A stretch of DNA of 64,000 bases from Tenodera sinensis (lineage: Eukaryota > Arthropoda > Insecta > Mantodea > Mantidae): the NCBI GenBank assembly GCA_030765045.1, contig CM060962.1, positions 216,185,031 to 216,249,030 on the forward strand, written 5' to 3'. A model generated the notes under the pieces. That model was not told the DNA's origin. It was given only the letters and a program-made list of their open reading frames with translations, and did no database searches. Numbering within the stretch: the first letter of the stretch is position 1; each line of letters starts with the position of its first letter. Below are positions 38,162 through 49,245 of the stretch, one piece after another. A program made the translations under genes and the position numbers.

Positions 38162-38500
38162 AGCGACTCTGCCCCACTTAGCATAAATATCCCATTAATC
38201 AAATCCTGTCACGCCCCCCCCCTCCCCCCTCCCCCTCCCCCTCCCCCTGCCCCTCCACCCCCACATGTGGGAATTTCCAAAAGGTAATAGCGACTCTGCC
38301 CCACTTAGCATAAATATCCCATTAATCAAATCCTGTCACGCCCCCCCCCCTCCCACCTCCCCCTCCCCCTCCCCCTGCCCCTCCACCCCCACATGTGGGA
38401 ATTTCCAAAAGGTAATAGCGACTCTGCCCCACTTAGCATAATTTCCCCATTAATAATCCGCCCCCTCACACTCCTCTCCCTCCCCCCCCCTTAAGTGACA
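38162..38500. repeat. C-rich minisatellite, left (two full units plus a partial one)
   Basis: Units of 127-128 bp start with AGCGACTCTGCCCCACTTAG at 38162, 38289 and 38417 (the last diverges). Each contains a run of CCCCCT and CCCCTG blocks and then CACATGTGGGAATTTCC. The C-runs can form i-motif, and G-quadruplex on the other strand. Confidence 0.9.
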
Positions 38501-39001
38501 TGGGTATTTCTTTGGACACGTGGGAATTCCGAAAACAGAGAGGGTGGATGGTCTGTCGCGATCAGGATGACAAAGGAAGGATAATTAATGACCCCCGTCC
38601 CCCCTGACCCTCCTATTCTAGTGTCTGCATGTGTTTTCGAAAGAAGAACGTGAGGGTAAGAAACCCTACAATGAATGGCCCCTTACAGATCTTGATATAT
38701 TTATGTGACAGTTGGAAATGTTTCCCTCTGACAGTTTTGAAAAGAACAAGATTCAACTTGGAACGGCGAGCATAGACACCCCCCATTTTCCTGTCTGAAC
38801 AGGCCTAGTGTTTTTCTCTTAACATAACAGCCAAAGATCGCCCACCTGCAGGAAGAAACCTTTTCAATAGCGAAAGAATACTTCTGCATTGACACGAGGA
38901 CCACCCATGTGGTCCCCCACTGCGAGGGTTCCCTGCCTTCCCTCACAATGACCGTATTGTGCGGAAATGGGGTGCGGTGGTCTTGGGCACACTTGAATGA
39001 C

Positions 39002-40020
39002 ATTCCCTACTCAGTCTTTTACAAACATTTCTTACCAGCTCTTATGCCTATATCTTCATCGTGCTAGTTGAAATAAGCATTTGTACAAATTATCCTATTA
39101 CTTATTTCGGTGAGATTCGGGCTACTTCTTGAGGCTTTTACATTCACAAGGCTTTATCGGTCCACTTTTCCTGTGTCATGTTTTCTAGTTTTTTGTTCTT
39201 TATTTATCTATTTTGTTTATTTTGGATTCCTTATGGACTTCAATGATGTCCCGCACAATCAACGCAAGCACTATCTCACGATCTTTTACGCTCATAGAGT
39301 TCTCTCTACACATGTTTCTTACTGTGACATGATTGTTTGCATTCTGTTAATCCTCATGAAAATACTGGCTTATACTTCCATTTAATTTCAGTATTATTCT
39401 ATAAATAACGTTATTTTATACTTGCAACATTCATTTTGTGTATAGTATCATGTTCGACGATCAGAGAGGCTGTTTCTCGTTTCTTTCAAGCAAATTTAAG
39501 CTTTGACAACATGTTACTTAAGCTGAAAATATTGTCTCGTCTGTTACCCTCACGCAACTTTCTCTACTCTTGCCCTAACAATTAATACAAAATGTTATTT
39601 GCACTAACATCTTCGTGTTAGCTGAGATAAACGTTTTCACAAATTATCTCCCTGCTTATTTCCTTTTATGTGCAAGGGGGGATATTAGAGTAAGGAAGGC
39701 TTTGTGTACTGATCAAAAGCTACATGCATTTCTACTGAAAAAACATTCCCAAGGGAATTTTTTGGTCCATCCACATCTCTTGACTTCGCATTTGTTTATG
39801 TTCCCAAAACTCAACTAAAATCATGGAAATATCTCCAAAAAATCCTACAGGCACACACACATACTCACACGTAAACACACACACACATACACCCCGCACA
39901 CATGCACACAAATACACATGCACACCTACACACATGAATGCACAACCACACACACATACACACACACACACACACACAAACAGACATACATACGCGCAAA
40001 CACACGCACAAAACCGCATA
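39002..40020 (+). repeat. HP repeat fragments and (CA)n in left arm
   Basis: HP left-part sequence at 39002-39112 ('atatcttcatcgtgctagtt') and again at 39536-39835 (ACTTTCTCTACTCTTGCCC, 'agctgagataaacgttttc', 'catggaaatatctccaaa'), followed by CA-rich sequence at 39850-40010. The 39113-39535 interval is an unassigned insertion. Mirrored at about 53500-54518. Confidence 0.65.
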
Positions 40021-40467
40021 AGCTTCATTTATAATTTCCTTAAATTAAGGACTTTATGTTAGCCAATGCATCACTTTTCACAAGGATACTCTACTCAGTT
40101 TTCTTTGTGAAATATCCGGGGTGTTTAAGAGGACACTTATTTATACATTTATTTTCTTGATTATAGTATCTTACGAGATTACTATGCTTGTTTAATCCTA
40201 GCAAGTAATATTTTTTAAATCGCACCAAAGAATAACGATACCACAATGCAGGAACAGTAAGCACCCGAGGAACGTAGCTGAATCATTGAACCATCAGCAA
40301 TACAGGTTTCAAAGTAATGGGCAAATTTCAAACACTAAGTAATATCTCGCCTTATTATTAGTTTCTTTATTGACAAATTCGAGAGTTCTGGTCAAAGTAA
40401 TTACTGGAATAACCTTCAATCTTACAGAAAATTCTTTTGACTTCATTTCTACATAAACACAAATATT
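40021..40467. other. No gene recognised
   Basis: AT-rich arm sequence between two HP copies, mirrored at 53055-53499. Confidence 0.5.
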
Positions 40468-41915
40468 AAAAATCTGATGGGTTACACTCACGTGACTTTC
40501 TCCCCTCTTGTACTTCCCATTCTTACAAAATCTTATTCCTATATCTTCTTCGTGCTAGTTGAGATAAACATTTGTACAAATTATCTTATTGCTTATTTCC
40601 TTGTAGGTGCAAGGAGAATGTTAGAATACTGTAGGCTTTTCTGCCATAGTCTAATGTTTAAAGCTTTGAGATTCTGTTGTCTTTGCACACTTAAGATATA
40701 AAAAAATGAACAACGATGATCCATTTCACGAAAGTTCTAAGTTTTTCCGAAACTCACACACATAAAAAGGAATATCTCCGAAATGATTCACACTACAAGA
40801 AAAATTTATTCAGTCAAAAAATTGTGTATTTTAGCAAGATCTATATTCTCTATAGTATGATTTGGTCCATCTCTAACGGTTTACCAGTTATGCAAAAGTC
40901 GCCCAGAATAAATACGACTACAGGGGCTACACCCAGAAAATTCAAGATATACATTTCATTTATCAAAAAAATATCTCAAACATATGACATTTTAATCAAA
41001 TCGTTAGAGCAATTTCCAAGAAAGTCAAAATTTTCGAAACATGTTCCATGTCAAGGGTAGTTAAGGGGGATATTTTCTTTTCAAATTCTTCGTGGCGCAT
41101 CCTTGAAAGACATTAATCTTAAATACTAACTTTGGTTTAACCGACTTTTCGTTTGAGTTATGCTGACCTCAGACTGATACACACACACATGTCTACAAAT
41201 GCACCCAATCACACACAGGCCTACACATACATGCACACACAAATTTTCAGCAAACACTCGCACACACATGTCTACACATACACACACACACAAATTTTCA
41301 GCAAACACTCACACACACACTTAGACATACACACACGCACACATACACACACACTCACACACCCGCCCACACCTACACACATACACACACACTCACACAC
41401 GCGCAGACACCCACACTTACACACATACACTCATACACATGCACCCAATCACACACAGGCCTACACCTACACGCACACACAAATTTTCAGCAAACACTCA
41501 CACACACGCGCTTAGACATTCACACACACACACACACTCACACACCCACCCACACTTACACACATACACACACACTCACACACGCGCACACACCCACACT
41601 TACACACATACACACACATACACACACTCACACACGCGCACACACCCACACTTACACCCATACACTCATACACATGCACCCAATCACACACAGGCCTACA
41701 CATACACACACTCACACACGCGCACACACCCACACATACACACATACACACACACTCATACACATGCACCCAAGCACACACATACACGCATCTTTTTGTA
41801 AACCTCCTTTTTGGATTCAGGGGGCCTCGAACATATATTTCCGGTGAAATCTTGACTTCGAATTTTTGGGTGGAGTACGATACTTTCCCTACTGACCAGT
41901 AGAGAAAGTAAAAAT
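40468..41915 (+). repeat. HP repeat, complete copy with expanded CA core
   Basis: This is the longest HP copy. It starts AAAAATCTGATGGGTTACAC, with the subterminal ACTTTCTCCCCTCTTGTAC, runs through all conserved blocks, and ends with hairpin CTTTCCCTACTGACCAGTAG AGAAAGTAAAAAT. Its CA-rich core (41176-41790) is built from larger units: 'gcacccaatcacacacaggc' recurs at 41201, 41441 and 41676, and 'aattttcagcaaacactc' recurs three times. Without the CA core it would be about 0.8-0.9 kb. It is non-coding. Confidence 0.8.
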
Positions 41916-42750
41916 AGATGTTGCGACAACTGAGTATAAGAAATACACAACGGTAATTTCATTTCAATATATGAAACTCCTGATATTATTCTTTGTTATC
42001 AAATGATTAAATATTGAAGAGACAGAATAATGAAAATTTCATTCATCTTACCCTTGCTATTGAATAAAGTTAGTGAATGAGACCTGATGCTCTGAAAGTA
42101 TTTATTTTTTCTCAAGTAGTAATAGATAAGGGGTTAATAAAATCTCAACAGGAACTTTTTGTCACTAGATGTAAGTTTATTTAATAAGTTTGCCAGTTTA
42201 TAGCAGGTTTGTATAAAACAATTGTACTATTAAATCTTACAATCCAGAGGCTTTTAAGGGGAGAATATGTTTGGAAACAACACAAAGAATAAGTGAAAAC
42301 TGCGTACCAATATTCATTACAACTACAAACCAAAACGGATAAGTGGGGCTTGTAGACAGAATACAAGACGAGCTCTATGGTGTTAAAGGAAATTAAAGGC
42401 GCAAAACTCCTTATGTGACTTAATCCCTGGGAATGGCTGATGGTAGCGTGGAGATGGGAACAATAACAGTGATAATGAATAGGAATCCCGACAGCCTATA
42501 TTTTAAACATTTTGTTCGGTGTTATTCATCTTTAATTTTTTATTTAAGCATAACATTTCTTGTCATTTCTTACTGAACCTTTCAGCATTCAGTTCATTGA
42601 ATAAGAAAAGAGAATAAAGACATCTTTCAGATGTTCATACATTCATTTTAAATTACATTAAAGGTTGGCATTGTCACTTTCATTATAAAACAAGCTATTA
42701 TGTATATCATTTCACAGAATCCAAATATTGGAAAGAAAGCTAACTTCTTA
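41916..42750. other. Upstream region of the left gene copy; no gene recognised
   Basis: AT-rich sequence between the HP repeat and the promoter of the three-exon gene. It may hold regulatory DNA, but I see no defined element. Mirrored at 50772-51606. Confidence 0.5.
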
Positions 42751-42754
42751 GTTT

Positions 42755-42890
42755 AGCCAATGGAAACAAAGTTCGGCGGGGTGGGGGTAGCTGTTTCTAC
42801 TGCACAGCTGCACAGGTGTGGTGGGGGGAAAGCATTCTAACCTATAAAAGGGTACACCGTCCGCAGGAGTGAACGATCTCACAAGACACA
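42755..42890 (+). promoter_or_regulatory. TATA promoter of left gene copy
   Basis: CCAAT at 42757-42761, a GC-rich G-run, E boxes CAGCTG (42805) and CAGGTG (42813), then TATAAAAG at 42843-42850. A likely start is 28-36 bp downstream near TCTCACAAG (about 42876), giving a 5' UTR of about 90 nt to the ATG. Another CAGGTG lies at 42891. The arrangement is that of a regulated pol II promoter; E-box use is inferred. Confidence 0.7.
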
Positions 42891-42968
42891 CAGGTGTGAT
42901 TGCAGTTCTAGAGGACGAAACATCAGTTGGCATTTACACATCACTGCAAGAATAACATACATTCCATA

Positions 42969-44276
42969 ATGGCAGGTAAGCCCATTTTATTATACTTTAA
43001 AGAAACATTTTGGTGTCTTTCTACGAGTGAAAGTTATTAAATAGGAACAAAATACGCAGGAAAAAGTTTTTACATTTTAAATGGCATGTATTTCCTTACA
43101 ATGGTCTTGAAATTATCAGCTCATCATTCATTGCCTTTACACATTGAAAGATTAAGTCAAAGTGGAAATCCAAACTAACGATGAAATTGCCAAATGTAGG
43201 AAAACACGATAACTTTTTTTTCAACTATTCATTAAATGTTTTCTTTTGTTGTTATTTTTATTATTATTCTTTTATTCTTTTGTAGGAAACATCGACAGGG
43301 CAAATGAATCTAACACGAGCATCAATGGCTCGCTCCCTGGACGTTGCACAACACGACTTGACAAAGTTAGAACGCCAGTTAGGCCCAATAAATGCACTTG
43401 TGATAGTTGTAAAAATATTTCATCACTGAAAAGCCTACTGGGGGAAATTCAAGGTAAGAATTATTAAATATTGAAATGCTAGTTTATACTGGTCCTTTTT
43501 TGGCTCATTGTAGGAATTCCATCGTAAGCAATTTTTGTGTACATTCTGTCTTCCAGCGCTAGCATTACAGCTCCAAACCAGATGTTCAATCGAAATATCA
43601 TATATGATATTTTGTTTTTTCATCATTCATCTGACTTATAATATCCCTTTTAATACTCTCTCTTCTTCATATCAAAGTGACTTAACTCAAATAATCTGTC
43701 TCTAAGCCAAAAACATTTTCTTTTATACCTGAATTAAATATAGTCTTTTATTCAATCTTTAATAAATATTCACTTGCTGAATATGAATATCCACTTCAAA
43801 TATTATAACACCATTAATTAATGTTATTGTTTCATCTTACTTCAGGCCCATATGAACCAATGGACCTTTCATTGAATCGCCAGCCTAAGGAGCAGCACAC
43901 CATGAGACCTTCACAAACAGCTTTACACAGAGAATCAGCGCAAAAGAGGGAATTATACCATAAATCACTTTGCGATTGCAAGATCGCTAATCAAGCTGGG
44001 AAGAGCACATCTTCTTCAATATCGCAGAGTAATAAGCAGCCGCATGAAAACACCCACCAGATTACAGATGAACAATTATATCAACAACGCAAGTACAGCA
44101 GGGAACCTTCAAATAAAAGAGGTCATACTCATACATGGGAGCAATTCAACAGCCCGCAGCAAAGAAGTCAACAAAACTTAAAGGAGTTGATCGAAAATAA
44201 GACAAGGATATGTATTCATACCTGTGAAACTATGAAATGTGATACTTTGAAAATTGCCATAGAACTTATTTTATAA
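42969..44276 (+). CDS. Unassigned three-exon gene with CtBP-type motif (left copy)
   Basis: Exons are 42969-42975 (ATGGCAG), 43286-43453 and 43846-44276, with donors GTAAGC and GTAAGA and acceptors TTTTGTAG and TACTTCAG. All joins keep phase 1 and give 201 residues. Near the N-terminus lie C39, C41 and C44 (KCTCDSCKN). PMDLSLN at residues 63-69 matches the PxDLS motif by which many nuclear repressors bind CtBP. The rest is polar, rich in Gln, Ser, Asn and His, with CDC and CIHTC pairs, no signal peptide and no membrane segment. I recognise no family. A nuclear adaptor or repressor role is inference from the short motif alone. A possible poly(A) signal AATAAA lies at 44658. The reading frame is identical in the other arm. 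The 7-nt first coding exon rests on splice logic and needs transcript support. Confidence 0.7.
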
Positions 44277-44471
44277 TTCAATAAGATTTCTTAGAACAGA
44301 TAACCATCTCTTATAGATACGTTATTGACTTTGGCAGGGACTCTAGGTCATATCTAACGACAGTAACAATCATTCATCATGTAATTCATGCTTAGCCTGC
44401 AGAGTCGCAGTTATCAGAAGTAACAGGTATTCTATTTTATTCCAAGGGCGGAAAAACAGGGTGATAGACAC

Positions 44472-44502
<31 letters not shown>

Positions 44503-44921
44503 TAGTGAGAGAGAGACTGACTGTTACGTGCAGGTGTTTTACCCATATTTATGAATTGTGAATAATATCCACAGGCATCTAGCCTGAAGCAGCATCTACT
44601 TATATTGTGAAATCATCAATTTTGTTGAAATGTAAAAACTATTTTGATTCATTTAATAAAATTTATGAAGAGAAATATCAGCGTTATCATTTAACCTGTC
44701 GTAACCTATCCTAGCCTAAGCAAGCCTACCCCTATCCAAATTAGCCTATCTTAACTAGGAATGCATGCAGGAATAACATAATGTATGATATAAATTAACA
44801 AAAGAACATAATTACAATCAGATAATTTTATTTAACTTATAAAGATGAATACACTGCCATTAGCATTCAGAAAGCAAGCATACACTATTGAAATACAATA
44901 TATATTCATTTCATTTCTTAA
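44277..44921. other. 3' flank of left gene; (GA)n tract
   Basis: Contains (GA)n at 44478-44515 and CCTA-rich sequence near 44697-44755. No other coding signal. Mirrored at 48597-49245. Confidence 0.5.
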
Positions 44922-45458
44922 TCATTCGATGAGGCCAGTCGATTTCAGTTCATTGATAATTCCTTGAATTTCCTTCTGGTGATTCTGTCTGGTCGATTCT
45001 TGTGACATGATTAATAATCTTAAATGTTTTTACTAATTCATTTGGATCAAACTAAGGATACTCGAGGCGAAAGGCACCCTTGATGAAGCAGCATCTTGCA
45101 TGTTATTCGAGACTTGGAGATTATTACTTTCTTCCAATGAAGCCATGTTTCCAGATGTTTTTACAAGGATGCTTAGCGTTGATCTTCAATCTTCATTATT
45201 TGATGTTTCATCAATCCCAGATTTTTCACTCTCTTGCAACGGAAATGAGCCTGATTCAGAATTAGCTATATTGTTCACAGGACCATTAGAAACTTCTTTC
45301 TTGCATATTTTATTATGGCGTTCAAGCCTACTCGTTGTCCTATTGTTTAAAGTCTGCCCACACTCACAGCATTTGAGGAAACGATCCTTTCCAAGACTAA
45401 TATATGAAAAAATTAAGTCTTGCATATTTTGAGCAATACAACCTTTTACTGTGATCAC
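44922..45458 (-). pseudogene. Decayed BED-type zinc-finger frame (left copy)
   Basis: Mirror of 48060-48596. The minus strand reads FLKCCECGQTLNNRTTSRLE then RHNKICKK, a C-x2-C ... H-x3-C finger of the BED class found in hAT transposases and ZBED proteins. The frame then meets an in-frame stop and continues as described for the right copy. Confidence 0.55.
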
Positions 45459-45601
45459 TCATAGTGAAATGCAGCTGGACCTGACAATAACCGTTTTAAG
45501 CAAAAGTTAGAGATGCTCGATATTTTATACATTGATTGTTCATATGTCAAATATAAACTCGCAACAATGCAAAACAATTTAGTGTAAGCAGGCACCCTAA
45601 G

Positions 45602-46099
45602 TAACCACAGGTGACCAGATGAGGTGACCATGGGTGACCAAGGGTGACCAAGGGTGACCAGATTAGGTGACCATGGGTGACCACGGGTGACCATGGGTGA
45701 CCAAGGGTGACCATGGGTGACCACGGGTGACCATGGGTGACCAGATAAGGTGACCAAGGGTGACCATGGGTGACCAAGGGTGACCAGATTAGGTGACCAT
45801 GGGTGACCAGATTAGGTGACCATGGGTGACCATGGGTGACCACGGGTGACCATGGGTGACCAGATAAGGTGACCAAGGGTGACCATGGGTGACCAAGGGT
45901 GACCAGATTAGGTAACCACGGGTGACCATGGGTGACCAAGGGTGACCAGATTAGGTGACCATGGGTGACCATGGGTGACCACGGGTGACCATGGGTGACC
46001 AGATAAGGTGACCAAGGGTGACCATGGGTGACCAAGGGTGACCAGATTAGGTGACCATGGGTGACCAAGGGTGACCAGATTAGGTGACCAAATAGGTGG
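45602..46099 (-). repeat. GGTCACC minisatellite, left
   Basis: About 500 bp built from 10-bp units GGTCACC(C)AT/TT/GT and 13-bp units GGTCACCTAATCT or GGTCACCTTATCT (minus-strand sense), in higher-order blocks. Each unit holds the odd palindrome GGTNACC. Long open frames across it exist because a 10-bp unit without stops is open in every phase. Confidence 0.9.
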
Positions 46100-46730
46100 C
46101 CCGTGACCCAAGCATGTATGTGAGCAAAATAAGTGCAAGCTAATGTGAGACTATCAAACATTCAAAATATATAACCTAAACCTAACCTAAGCTAACATAA
46201 TGTTACCTGAACCTGTTTGCTTGAATCTACACACTGTAACTATTTTTAATTGAGGATTTCATTCTGCTTGCACCATCAAATATAACATTACCTAAGCTGA
46301 ATTCTTCTATTTCAAACTTTTATTCTTGTAACACATGCACTAAGTCATCCCATCCCATACAAATATTCAATTTCCGTATAACATAGCCTAATCTACTCTT
46401 AATGTGTTTCATGTCTCTTAAGACACGATTCAACATTCAGAGAACAATGTCTCAGGTCGATTCTATAGACACAATTAACAAATCATTTCTGGAAAGTAAT
46501 GTTATTCCACTATTCTTCCATACATCACCCATACAGGTTATTCGCACCAATCAGATAAACATATATCCTACCCTCACCTAACTCTAATCTAAATTCAAGC
46601 AAACTATTAAGAGAATGCTATTGTATTGTAGATGCTCTGATGAAGTCAATGTGATCATTTCCTCTCATATACAAGTATTCAATACTCTGAACACCAAACC
46701 TGGCTTAATATTCTTGATGGCACATAAAAT
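46100..46730. other. Inner end of left arm; no gene recognised
   Basis: Includes a short CCTAACCTAAG stretch (46172-46195) reminiscent of degenerate TTAGG repeats, otherwise AT-rich. Mirrored at 46788-47418. Confidence 0.5.
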
Positions 46731-46787
46731 AAATCACAATTAATTATCTTGAGAGCAAGGTGTTTCGATTATCTTCTGGCGTGTTTG
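46731..46787. other. Palindrome spacer, 57 bp
   Basis: Unique sequence between the arms (AAATCACAATTAATTATCTT to CTTCTGGCGTGTTTG). It would form the loop of a cruciform or mark the junction of a dyad-forming event. Confidence 0.9.
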
Positions 46788-47418
46788 ATTTTATGTGCTA
46801 TCAAGAATATTAAGCCAGGTTTGGTGTTCAGAGTATTGAATACTTGTATATGAGAGGAAATGATCACATTGACTTCATCAGAGCATCTACAATACAATAG
46901 CATTCTCTTAATAGTTTGCTTGAATTTAGATTAGAGTTAGGTGAGGGTAGGATATATGTTTATCTGATTGGTGCGAATAACCTGTATGGGTGATGTATGG
47001 AAGAATAGTGGAATAACATTACTTTCCAGAAATGATTTGTTAATTGTGTCAATAGAATCGACCTGAGACATTGTTCTCTGAATGTTGAATCGTGTCTTAA
47101 GAGACATGAAACACATTAAGAGTAGATTAGGCTATGTTATACGGAAATTGAATATTTGTATGGGATGGGATGACTTAGTGCATGTGTTACAAGAATAAAA
47201 GTTTGAAATAGAAGAATTCAGCTTAGGTAATGTTATATTTGATGGTGCAAGCAGAATGAAATCCTCAATTAAAAATAGTTACAGTGTGTAGATTCAAGCA
47301 AACAGGTTCAGGTAACATTATGTTAGCTTAGGTTAGGTTTAGGTTATATATTTTGAATGTTTGATAGTCTCACATTAGCTTGCACTTATTTTGCTCACAT
47401 ACATGCTTGGGTCACGGG

Positions 47419-47916
47419 CCACCTATTTGGTCACCTAATCTGGTCACCCTTGGTCACCCATGGTCACCTAATCTGGTCACCCTTGGTCACCCATGGTCAC
47501 CCTTGGTCACCTTATCTGGTCACCCATGGTCACCCGTGGTCACCCATGGTCACCCATGGTCACCTAATCTGGTCACCCTTGGTCACCCATGGTCACCCGT
47601 GGTTACCTAATCTGGTCACCCTTGGTCACCCATGGTCACCCTTGGTCACCTTATCTGGTCACCCATGGTCACCCGTGGTCACCCATGGTCACCCATGGTC
47701 ACCTAATCTGGTCACCCATGGTCACCTAATCTGGTCACCCTTGGTCACCCATGGTCACCCTTGGTCACCTTATCTGGTCACCCATGGTCACCCGTGGTCA
47801 CCCATGGTCACCCTTGGTCACCCATGGTCACCCGTGGTCACCCATGGTCACCTAATCTGGTCACCCTTGGTCACCCTTGGTCACCCATGGTCACCTCATC
47901 TGGTCACCTGTGGTTA
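47419..47916 (+). repeat. GGTCACC minisatellite, right
   Basis: Mirror of 45602-46099, plus-strand sense GGTCACCCAT. The block beginning GGTCACCTTATCTGGTCACC recurs at about 47508, 47650 and 47768, which shows higher-order periods of about 142 and 118 bp. Confidence 0.9.
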
Positions 47917-48059
47917 CTTAGGGTGCCTGCTTACACTAAATTGTTTTGCATTGTTGCGAGTTTATATTTGACATATGAACAATCAATGTATAAAATATCG
48001 AGCATCTCTAACTTTTGCTTAAAACGGTTATTGTCAGGTCCAGCTGCATTTCACTATGA

Positions 48060-48596
48060 GTGATCACAGTAAAAGGTTGTATTGCTCAAAATATGCAAGA
48101 CTTAATTTTTTCATATATTAGTCTTGGAAAGGATCGTTTCCTCAAATGCTGTGAGTGTGGGCAGACTTTAAACAATAGGACAACGAGTAGGCTTGAACGC
48201 CATAATAAAATATGCAAGAAAGAAGTTTCTAATGGTCCTGTGAACAATATAGCTAATTCTGAATCAGGCTCATTTCCGTTGCAAGAGAGTGAAAAATCTG
48301 GGATTGATGAAACATCAAATAATGAAGATTGAAGATCAACGCTAAGCATCCTTGTAAAAACATCTGGAAACATGGCTTCATTGGAAGAAAGTAATAATCT
48401 CCAAGTCTCGAATAACATGCAAGATGCTGCTTCATCAAGGGTGCCTTTCGCCTCGAGTATCCTTAGTTTGATCCAAATGAATTAGTAAAAACGTTTAAGA
48501 TTATTAATCATGTCACAAGAATCGACCAGACAGAATCACCAGAAGGAAATTCAAGGAATTATCAATGAACTGAAATCGACTGGCCTCATCGAATGA
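48060..48596 (+). pseudogene. Decayed BED-type zinc-finger frame (right copy)
   Basis: 48060-48332 encodes QNMQDLIFSYISLGKDRFLK followed by CCECGQTLNNRTTSRLERHN and KICKKE. Spacing C-x2-C and H-x3-C fits a BED finger, a DNA-binding module of hAT transposases and ZBED genes. After TGA at 48330 the same frame stays open to TAG 48483, then after two stops resumes as MSQESTRQNHQKEIQGIINE LKSTGLIE, ending at 48596. Collinear open pieces in one frame split by stops look like a decaying coding sequence, though introns could also explain some breaks. No ATG precedes the finger in frame (GTG at 48060). No catalytic hAT domain is seen. Confidence 0.55.
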
Positions 48597-49014
48597 TTAA
48601 GAAATGAAATGAATATATATTGTCTTTCAATAGTGTATGCTTGCTTTCTGAATGCTAATGGCAGTGTATTCATCTTTATAAGTTAAATAAAATTATCTGA
48701 TTGTAATTATGTTCTTTTGTTAATTTATATCATACATTATGTTATTCCTGCATGCATTCCTAGTTAAGATAGGCTAATTTGGATAGGGGTAGGCTTGCTT
48801 AGGCTAGGATAGGTTACGACAGGTTAAATGATAACGCTGATATTTCTCTTCATAAATTTTATTAAATGAATCAAAATAGTTTTTACATTTCAACAAAATT
48901 GATGATTTCACAATATAAGTAGATGCTGCTTCAGGCTAGATGCCTGTGGATATTATTCACAATTCATAAATATGGGTAAAACACCTGCACGTAACAGTCA
49001 GTCTCTCTCTCTCA

Positions 49015-49050
<36 letters not shown>

Positions 49051-49245
49051 GTGTCTATCACCCTGTTTTTCCGCCCTTGGAATAAAATAGAATACCTGTT
49101 ACTTCTGATAACTGCGACTCTGCAGGCTAAGCATGAATTACATGATGAATGATTGTTACTGTCGTTAGATATGACCTAGAGTCCCTGCCAAAGTCAATAA
49201 CGTATCTATAAGAGATGGTTATCTGTTCTAAGAAATCTTATTGAA

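Larger units (their letters stand above)
38146..46730 (+). repeat. Left arm of a 17.3-kb palindrome
   Basis: This 8.58-kb segment is repeated in reverse complement at 46788-55483. Matching features sum to about 93520 across the whole length (for example 42969 pairs with 50553, 45458 with 48060). The arm starts at TAAGTAGGGTACATATAGCG and ends at CTTGATGGCACATAAAAT. It holds, from outside in: C-rich minisatellite, HP repeats with CA arrays, the three-exon gene, a decayed BED-finger frame and the GGTGACC minisatellite. The arm ends show no terminal motif or target duplication, so a transposon origin for the whole unit is not supported. Confidence 0.95.

Noticed and set aside
38162..38500. CRISPR-like array
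   Set aside because: Units of about 127 bp are repeats throughout, with no short repeat plus unique spacer pattern, and the setting is eukaryotic.
41153..41801. 120-codon His/Thr-rich frames in both arms
   Set aside because: CA-repeat translations inside the HP repeat.
42748..42933. Minus-strand 61-codon frame over the gene promoter (mirror 50589-50774)
   Set aside because: It is a shadow of the promoter and 5' UTR with no signals of its own.
45547..46161. 204-codon repetitive frame (WSPLVTHGH type), also at 47357-47971
   Set aside because: A 10-bp unit without stops is open in every phase, so the frame is a trivial product of the minisatellite. No start context or splice signals are seen.
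46171..46195. Interstitial telomere (TTAGG)n
   Set aside because: Only a few degenerate CCTAA units; too short, and mirrored by the palindrome.
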